Shown one piece after another: positions 59,054 through 64,000 of a DNA stretch of 64,000 nucleotides. The stretch is from Staphylococcus sp. IVB6240. GTDB lineage: Bacteria; Bacillota; Bacilli; Staphylococcales; Staphylococcaceae. The notes below the pieces were generated by a model that did not search any database, had not been told where the DNA came from, and was given only the letters and a program-made list of their open reading frames with translations. Location: positions 1,798,001 through 1,862,000 of the forward strand of contig NZ_CP094718.1 in the NCBI RefSeq assembly GCF_025558425.1. Reading direction: 5' to 3'. The number at the start of each line of letters is the position of its first letter. Within the stretch, counting starts at the first letter, position 1. The translations under genes and the position numbers were made by a program.

Positions 59054-59263
59054 TAAATACAATTACAAACTATATAAACATATAAGTTTAAATGTTTTGT
59101 TACTATATTTTAAATTTAATTCACTTGATTATCAATATTTCGCCTTTTAATTTTCAGTTTATTTTCATCTTAAATTTCACTTCACATTTATTAAATTTAG
59201 AGTTATAATTTTCTATTTTAGACACTTGTTTTTATGTATTATTGCTTTTTCAGTACAAACAAA
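59054..59263. other. AT-rich gap upstream of sarR
   Basis: No gene is seen. The stretch is extremely AT-rich and may contain sarR promoters and Sar-family binding sites, which are not distinctive enough to place. Confidence 0.4.
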
Positions 59264-59319
59264 AAATAGAGCAGGATAGAAACCTTTTTGCTTTAAAAGA
59301 TTTCCATCCTACTCTATTT
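59264..59319 (-). terminator. Long hairpin after the DoxX gene
   Basis: Nineteen-base arms 59264-59282 (AAATAGAGCAGGATAGAAA) and 59301-59319 (TTTCCATCCTACTCTATTT) pair with two mismatches. The sequence is reminiscent of the GGGACAGAAAT hairpin at 49669. Confidence 0.65.
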
Positions 59320-59360
59320 AGGAGCTAAACACTGTGGCTCAGCGCCTTTCCTATGATTCA

Positions 59361-59714
59361 TTATTTTTTTGAAGTGAATGTATCTACTAAGCTCAAACCA
59401 GCAAGTTGTGCAACATCAATTGCATGTTGAGCGCCTTCTTTACCATGACCTGCTTGTAAATGTTTCGTAATCGCAACGCCCATCACACCTAAAGTGATGA
59501 TTGAACCAAGTTGTGAGAAACGTTTACTAAAAATACTTAAACCTAGTAAACCTGCGGCAGCCGCTTCCGCAGCCCCTACTACTTTTACTAATTCTGATTG
59601 TAAGTTAAATTGTTCAAATGCTTGTTTCATCCCTTCGTCACCTTTTAACTTAGGTTGTGCTGCATCGAACATTTCTTTTGCTACTTTTAAGTTTGTTGCA
59701 TATCTTGTAATCAT
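59361..59714 (-). CDS. DoxX-family-like small membrane protein
   Basis: The 117-residue protein has an amphipathic start and hydrophobic segments near 42-60, 66-85 and 92-110 with VVGAAEAAAAGLLGL, typical of the DoxX/DoxD-like group. It starts one base after the monooxygenase stop, with AAGGAGAG inside that gene, so the two are coupled. The role is unknown. Confidence 0.78.
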   Translation of the reverse strand: MITRYATNLKVAKEMFDAAQPKLKGDEGMKQAFEQFNLQSELVKVVGAAEAAAAGLLGLSIFSKRFSQLGSIITLGVMGVAITKHLQAGHGKEGAQHAIDVAQLAGLSLVDTFTSKK

Positions 59715-59715
59715 A

Positions 59716-60783
59716 TTATTTCTCTCCTTCTTTATCTAAAAAATATTGATCTACCATTGGTTTTACCTCTTCACCCAATAAGCGAATGGCATTCATCGTA
59801 CGTTCATGAGGCATAGATCCGATTGGCAAGTGTAGCATAAAACGCGTAATGCCTAATGCTTCCACCGTATCAATAATTTTTTGTGCGACTGTTTCAGGAC
59901 TTCCGACATACATCGCACCTTCTGGACCGACTTCTCTTTGATAGTGTTCCATTGTAAAAGGTGGCCATCCACGTTCTTTTGCTAAAACATTATGATGCTG
60001 TTCTGTTGGTCGGTAAAACTCACGTTGCGCTTGTTCATCTGTTTCAGCAATGTAACCCCATGAATGTGTTGCCACTTGTAATTGATTCGCATCAAAACCT
60101 GCTGATTCAGCTGCTGCTCTATACATCGCAACATTTCGCGCAAAACGTCTTGGATTCCCTCCAATAATTGCATAAGTAATCGGTAGACCTAAGCGTCCTG
60201 CTTTTAACGACGATTCTGGTGTCCCACCTGTCGCCAACCAAATAGGTAGCTCTTTTTGCACAGCACGTGGATAGACACCTCGTCCATCGATACTCGGACG
60301 TAGCTGACCGTCCCAATGAATCACTGCTTGCTTATTAATCATCATCAACAACTCTAACTTCTCATCGAAGAGTTGTTGGTAATGATTTAAATCATAACCA
60401 AAAAGCGGAAATGATTCAATAAATGAGCCTCGCCCTGCCATTATTTCCGCACGTCCATTGGAAAGGCCATCAATCGTTGCAAATTGTTGATATACACGTA
60501 CAGGATCATCAGATGATAAAACTGTTACGGCTGATGATAATTTAATATGATCTGTTACTACCGCTGCCGCAGCAAGTACCGTCCCAGGATCTGACACAGC
60601 ATAATCAGGTCGATGATGTTCTCCTAATCCATAGACATCCAAGCCAACTTCATCGGCAAGTTTAATTTCCTCTACAATATTTCGAATACGTTCATCATTT
60701 GAAATAGCGGGTGTATGCCCATTTTCTGTATAAATATCTTGATTATCACCAAATGATGTTAAACCAATTTCTACTTTTGTCAC
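59716..60783 (-). CDS. Luciferase-like (LLM class) flavin-dependent monooxygenase
   Basis: The 355-residue TIM-barrel protein has IGLTSFGDNQ at its start, GLGEHHRPDYAVSDP near 57-71, and ATIDGLSNGRAEIMAGRGS, typical of bacterial luciferase-like oxidoreductases. The substrate is unknown. GTG at 60783 follows GAGGG by eight bases. It forms a two-gene unit with the DoxX-like gene. Confidence 0.88.
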   Translation of the reverse strand: MTKVEIGLTSFGDNQDIYTENGHTPAISNDERIRNIVEEIKLADEVGLDVYGLGEHHRPDYAVSDPGTVLAAAAVVTDHIKLSSAVTVLSSDDPVRVYQQFATIDGLSNGRAEIMAGRGSFIESFPLFGYDLNHYQQLFDEKLELLMMINKQAVIHWDGQLRPSIDGRGVYPRAVQKELPIWLATGGTPESSLKAGRLGLPITYAIIGGNPRRFARNVAMYRAAAESAGFDANQLQVATHSWGYIAETDEQAQREFYRPTEQHHNVLAKERGWPPFTMEHYQREVGPEGAMYVGSPETVAQKIIDTVEALGITRFMLHLPIGSMPHERTMNAIRLLGEEVKPMVDQYFLDKEGEK

Positions 60784-60884
60784 GTGTGTATCCCTCACTT
60801 TCTATTTAAGTATATTTTTTATACCTAGATTATAGGCCCCTATTTCAGTCCTGTCAATATCTTAGTTCAACATACATATAAAAA

Positions 60885-60919
60885 GTGCGATACCCCACAA
60901 ACTTCATGGAATATCGCAC
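60885..60919 (-). terminator. Terminator after the PH-domain gene
   Basis: GTGCGATA (60885-60892) and TATCGCAC (60912-60919) pair perfectly, followed by Ts on the minus strand. Confidence 0.8.
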
Positions 60920-60933
60920 ATTCACTGATTCAG

Positions 60934-61272
60934 TTATGCACCCGCATATTTATTGATTTGTTGTTGTACATAATTAATAAAATCATCTATCTGCTCATTT
61001 TGAATATGTCTCATTGCTACTTTACCAACTTCAAACCCCATCCATAACGTATCATCTTCAAATGAGATACTTGATATTTCATTATATGGAATATTGCGGT
61101 AATAAAATTGGCCATTCATATCAACATTCATAATCAAACGTTCATTTGTCGCAATGTACGCCCCTTCAAATTCACGCTGACTATTCACCGTGTACTCAAT
61201 TTTCCCCAAAACAGAAGGGCCCGTCTTCTCAGTTGGAAATAAATCTTCTGGATTCACTCTATCTAAAATCAT
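60934..61272 (-). CDS. Bacterial PH-domain-like protein
   Basis: The 112-residue cytoplasmic protein has a strand-rich bPH pattern (GAYIATNERLIMNVDM, FYYRNIPYNEISSISFEDDT) and a C-terminal helix. The ATG at 61272 is placed five bases after AAGGAGAC. The function is unknown. It is a single gene with its own terminator. Confidence 0.75.
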   Translation of the reverse strand: MILDRVNPEDLFPTEKTGPSVLGKIEYTVNSQREFEGAYIATNERLIMNVDMNGQFYYRNIPYNEISSISFEDDTLWMGFEVGKVAMRHIQNEQIDDFINYVQQQINKYAGA

Positions 61273-61418
61273 GATTTGTCTCCTTTTGTTCATTTTTTAA
61301 ACTTATATCGACGTACGAAAGCCATTGGATGGTTAAAAGTTTCGCCATAAGTTATGAATAGAACAATTCCCCTATCGTAAACAGACTTGACGCTGACATG
61401 ATAGCTCACTTTTAGCCA

Positions 61419-62495
61419 TTAGTACGAGATTAAGCCAACATTGTCTCGTCCTAAATAATCGATGGTTAAACCTTCGTTATATAAATCTCGATCTAAAATT
61501 GTAGATGCAATCGTAATAATGGCATCGATATTCGGTGTTGGTACACCAATCTCTCGTCCTAAACTAGACCATAACACAAGCCCATAAGCGATATCCTCTG
61601 TTAAATAACGGTTATTCACCTTATGTGGCCCTGGAATTTGAGAAAATACTGGACTATGGTTAAAGATTTTATTCAATGGCTCATCTTCCATTTCTCGCTC
61701 TAAATAACCACGTTCAATACGTGCTTCTTTTGCTGTTTCAAGTTCAAAACCAAGCTTACGTCCTAATGACAGACGCTCTTGTTCTACCGCATGTAATAAG
61801 CGAACAGTATGTCGTGTGATCCCTTCTTTGTATAATGCAAAGTGATCACTATAATCAATACGCCCAACATTTAACAGAACAGGTCCCGGATGTACCTCTG
61901 GGTTTCCGTTTTCAAGGTTCGTGCGCCATAATGATTCTTCTTTAACAATATGTGGATAAACTTGTTCTACTTTATGGTATGCATCAATTAAATCTTCTTC
62001 TTCAAATGTTGAGAAATACACTTTACGAACTTTTAATGATAAGTCAACTCTTGCCTCATCAAAGTTCACACGTGTACCATAAGTTAGCGTATTCGCCTCA
62101 GCAAACACAGGACGTGTATCAATCTTGTATTCATTTAATACTTTAATAAAACGTGCTGACCCCATCGCAGCCGCCATATTAAAGAAAACAATCTGATCTT
62201 CAGTCACATGATGCGCCATTAATTCAGCATAATATTCAATATGTGATGATGGAATGACAACCATAACAATTTCTGCACCTTCAAGAACATATGCCATGTT
62301 GTCACTTACTGCTGTAAATTCTACAAAGCTTTCTTTACCTTCATTATTGTAATGAAAGCCTCCTTGCGCCAACGCTTTGTCAAATTTATCAATTGATTGA
62401 TTACGACAATACAACTCCACATCATGTCCTTGATCCACCATATCAATCGCTGCTGTCACAGCCCCATTCCCTGATCCTACAACTGCTATTTTCAT
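61419..62495 (-). CDS. NAD/NADP octopine/nopaline dehydrogenase-family protein
   Basis: The 358-residue protein has the dinucleotide motif VVGSGNGAVTAAIDM (5-19) and, in the C-terminal half, HPGPVLLNVGRIDY with the conserved histidine of opine dehydrogenases. Such enzymes join an amino acid and a keto acid reductively. It is shorter than staphylopine dehydrogenase CntM and no cnt genes are nearby, so a different substrate is likely. Confidence 0.85.
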   Translation of the reverse strand: MKIAVVGSGNGAVTAAIDMVDQGHDVELYCRNQSIDKFDKALAQGGFHYNNEGKESFVEFTAVSDNMAYVLEGAEIVMVVIPSSHIEYYAELMAHHVTEDQIVFFNMAAAMGSARFIKVLNEYKIDTRPVFAEANTLTYGTRVNFDEARVDLSLKVRKVYFSTFEEEDLIDAYHKVEQVYPHIVKEESLWRTNLENGNPEVHPGPVLLNVGRIDYSDHFALYKEGITRHTVRLLHAVEQERLSLGRKLGFELETAKEARIERGYLEREMEDEPLNKIFNHSPVFSQIPGPHKVNNRYLTEDIAYGLVLWSSLGREIGVPTPNIDAIITIASTILDRDLYNEGLTIDYLGRDNVGLISY

Positions 62496-62707
62496 ATATA
62501 CCCTTCTTTCTATATCTCATTTTTAATTAACACAAATCTTCTACTGTGTTCATCAGAATAGTAACAAAATGTCATCAGAAAAGAAATTGTTTTTTACCAT
62601 TTAATATATGTATACCCTCTATCACATTTATTCATGTAATTGATTGTGCTTTTTTATCATTCTCCTGTAAACTATCATTAAAGATAATCATAAAAAGGAG
62701 GCATTTT

Positions 62708-63073
62708 ATGGAAACATATGAAGCACCCCAACACAATAACTATCCGTTAGAACCATCTGATGATGAAAAGTTAATGGCTGTTTTGATATATGCCACATCT
62801 TTTTTCACAACCATTATCGGTCCATTAATCATTTGGTTACTCAAACGTGATGATTCAAAATTTGTTGATACAACAGGAAAAAACTATTTAAACTTTATTC
62901 TGTCATACACAATCTGGGGTATTATTGGCACAATATTACTCTTTGTATTGATTGGCTTTGTTGTTTTAGCAGTCCTTGCAGTTTTAGCTTTCGTCTTTCA
63001 AATTGTGGCGCTGATTAAAGCATATCAAGGGGAAGATTACCTACCACCGCTCTCTATCCGCTTCTTTAAATAA
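62708..63073 (+). CDS. DUF4870 (Tic20-like) membrane protein
   Basis: The 121-residue protein has a polar start METYEAPQHNNYPLEPSDDE, then three segments (about 26-48, 66-90 and 92-103) with GPLIIWLLKRDDSKFVDTTG and AYQGEDYLPPLSIRF, the DUF4870 pattern. The function is unknown. AAGGAGG is seven bases before the ATG at 62708; upstream extension is not supported. Confidence 0.85.
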   Translation: METYEAPQHNNYPLEPSDDEKLMAVLIYATSFFTTIIGPLIIWLLKRDDSKFVDTTGKNYLNFILSYTIWGIIGTILLFVLIGFVVLAVLAVLAFVFQIVALIKAYQGEDYLPPLSIRFFK

Positions 63074-63087
63074 TAGAACGCACTGAT

Positions 63088-63130
63088 ACAATAATAACCG
63101 GTATATCGCCGTGTTATTATTGTATTTTTT
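63088..63130 (+). terminator. Terminator of the DUF4870 gene
   Basis: ACAATAATAAC (63088-63098) and GTTATTATTGT (63113-63123) pair perfectly, followed by ATTTTTT. Confidence 0.85.
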
Positions 63131-63217
63131 ATGTAAGACGATAGAAGTTGCGATACAGTTTAACAGTTTCTCAGAGTATAAATTTATGGCGTATCGCTAC
63201 TATGCAATTCCCACACC

Positions 63218-63246
63218 TTGTATTCTCACGTATGGTTTTCTATACT
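63218..63246 (+). promoter_or_regulatory. Promoter of the hydroxyacid dehydrogenase gene
   Basis: TTGTAT (63218-63223), a 17-base spacer and TATACT (63241-63246), 24 bases before the ATG. Just upstream GCGATAC (63150-63156) and GTATCGC (63191-63197) form an inverted pair. Confidence 0.65.
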
Positions 63247-63269
63247 TAAGGGGAAAGGTGGGATTTACG

Positions 63270-64000
63270 ATGAAAAAAGTATTTGTTGCAGGACCTATTC
63301 CAGATGCTGGATTAGAATTATTGCAAGAACATTTTGAAGTGGATATCTATGAAGGTCAAGGTATCATTGATAAGGAAACATTAAAAAAAGGGGTGGCTGA
63401 TGCATTCGGCCTCGTAAGTTTACTATCCACAGAAGTAGATCAAGAAGTGATTGAAAGTGCAAAAGATCTTGAATTCATTGCCAACTACGGTGCTGGCTTT
63501 AACAATGTCGATGTTGAATATGCAAGAAAACAAGGTATTTCTGTATCGAACACACCAAAAGCTTCTACCAATGCTACAGCTGAACTAACAATGGGTATTT
63601 TATTAGCTGTCGCACGTCGTATTCCTGAAGGGGACCAACTCATGCGTCATAAAGGCTTTGATGGATGGGCACCACTCTTCTTTAGAGGACGTGAAGTGTC
63701 TGGTAAAACAATCGGTATTATTGGTTTAGGTGAAATTGGTAGTGCAGTGGCACGTCGTGCAAAAGGATTCGACATGTCTATCCTGTACACAGGTCCTAAC
63801 CGTAAAGAAGAATGTGAAAAAGAGCTAGATGCGAAATATGTTGACTTAGATACATTATTAGCAGAAGCCGATTTCGTTGTAATCAATGCCGCGTACAGCC
63901 CAGCATTACACCATATGATTGATGCAGAACAACTTGCATTGATGAAACCAACTGCATATCTCGTTAATGCCGCACGTGGACCAATTGTTCATGAAGAAGC
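63270..64000 (+). CDS. D-2-hydroxyacid dehydrogenase, 5' part
   Basis: The gene runs off the right edge after about 243 codons. It begins MKKVFVAGPIPDAGLELLQE. It has the NAD-binding motif IGLGEIGSAVARRAKGF (near 151-167), VANTPKAS-like SNTPKASTNATAELT, and AARGPIVHEE at the visible end with the catalytic arginine position before it (NYGAGFNNVD region). It is likely a glycerate- or lactate-type dehydrogenase. GAAAGGTGGG precedes the ATG. Confidence 0.92.
   Translation, partial: MKKVFVAGPIPDAGLELLQEHFEVDIYEGQGIIDKETLKKGVADAFGLVSLLSTEVDQEVIESAKDLEFIANYGAGFNNVDVEYARKQGISVSNTPKASTNATAELTMGILLAVARRIPEGDQLMRHKGFDGWAPLFFRGREVSGKTIGIIGLGEIGSAVARRAKGFDMSILYTGPNRKEECEKELDAKYVDLDTLLAEADFVVINAAYSPALHHMIDAEQLALMKPTAYLVNAARGPIVHEE

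Overview
The window is a stretch of Staphylococcus chromosome. Gene order from the S10-spc-alpha ribosomal operon through pbuG, topB, femX, the molybdenum-cofactor genes, fhuD2 and sarR follows the S. aureus arrangement. FemX, FhuD2, SarR and the AT-rich base usage are also staphylococcal. It is not S. aureus itself: there is no urease cluster between fhuD2 and sarR, and the sialic-acid locus has a GntR-type regulator. The species cannot be fixed from the sequence alone.

Layout. 1-2180: an AT-rich accessory patch downstream of rpsI. It holds a second, diverged copy of the 3' end of rpsI, two unrecognised membrane proteins and a truncated IS30-type transposase, and looks like the remnant of a genomic island integrated at rpsI. 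2187-20834: the translation block on the minus strand, read right to left from rpsJ to rplQ, then the ECF transporter module ecfA1-ecfA2-ecfT, truA, rplM and rpsI. 21178-34998: a small membrane protein, the PurR-boxed purine permease pbuG, topB, a GNAT protein, a frameshifted auxin-efflux-type carrier, two small proteins, an aminotransferase, an RND exporter, femX and a VOC protein. 35156-44881: a complete molybdenum-cofactor and molybdate-uptake cluster (moaA, mobA, moaD, moaE, mobB, moeA, moaC, moaB, moeB, modC, modB, modA, fdhD).

45040-49386: an apparently self-contained stress or detoxification regulon. An Rrf2-type repressor gene, a hydrolase-SDR-old yellow enzyme operon and an unfamiliar 255-residue protein share three copies of one palindromic operator. 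49739-51182: a GNAT protein and BirA-controlled bioY. 51176-55619: sialic acid catabolism (nanK, a GntR regulator, nanA, nanT) with a FadR-type operator and two identical cre-like sites. 55654-64000: Fur-controlled fhuD2, a DUF454 protein, an acyl-CoA dehydrogenase-like flavoprotein, a frameshifted sarR, a luciferase-like monooxygenase with a DoxX partner, a PH-domain protein, an opine dehydrogenase-like enzyme, a DUF4870 membrane protein and the start of a D-2-hydroxyacid dehydrogenase.

Intergenic regions carry two repeat classes: a diverged unit of about 120 bp present four times, and long hairpins of the GGGACA/GAGACA type related to staphylococcal STAR-adjacent repeats. Two genes (the carrier at 26554 and sarR at 58664) are each broken by a single base in a short homopolymer, which may be real mutation or sequencing error.
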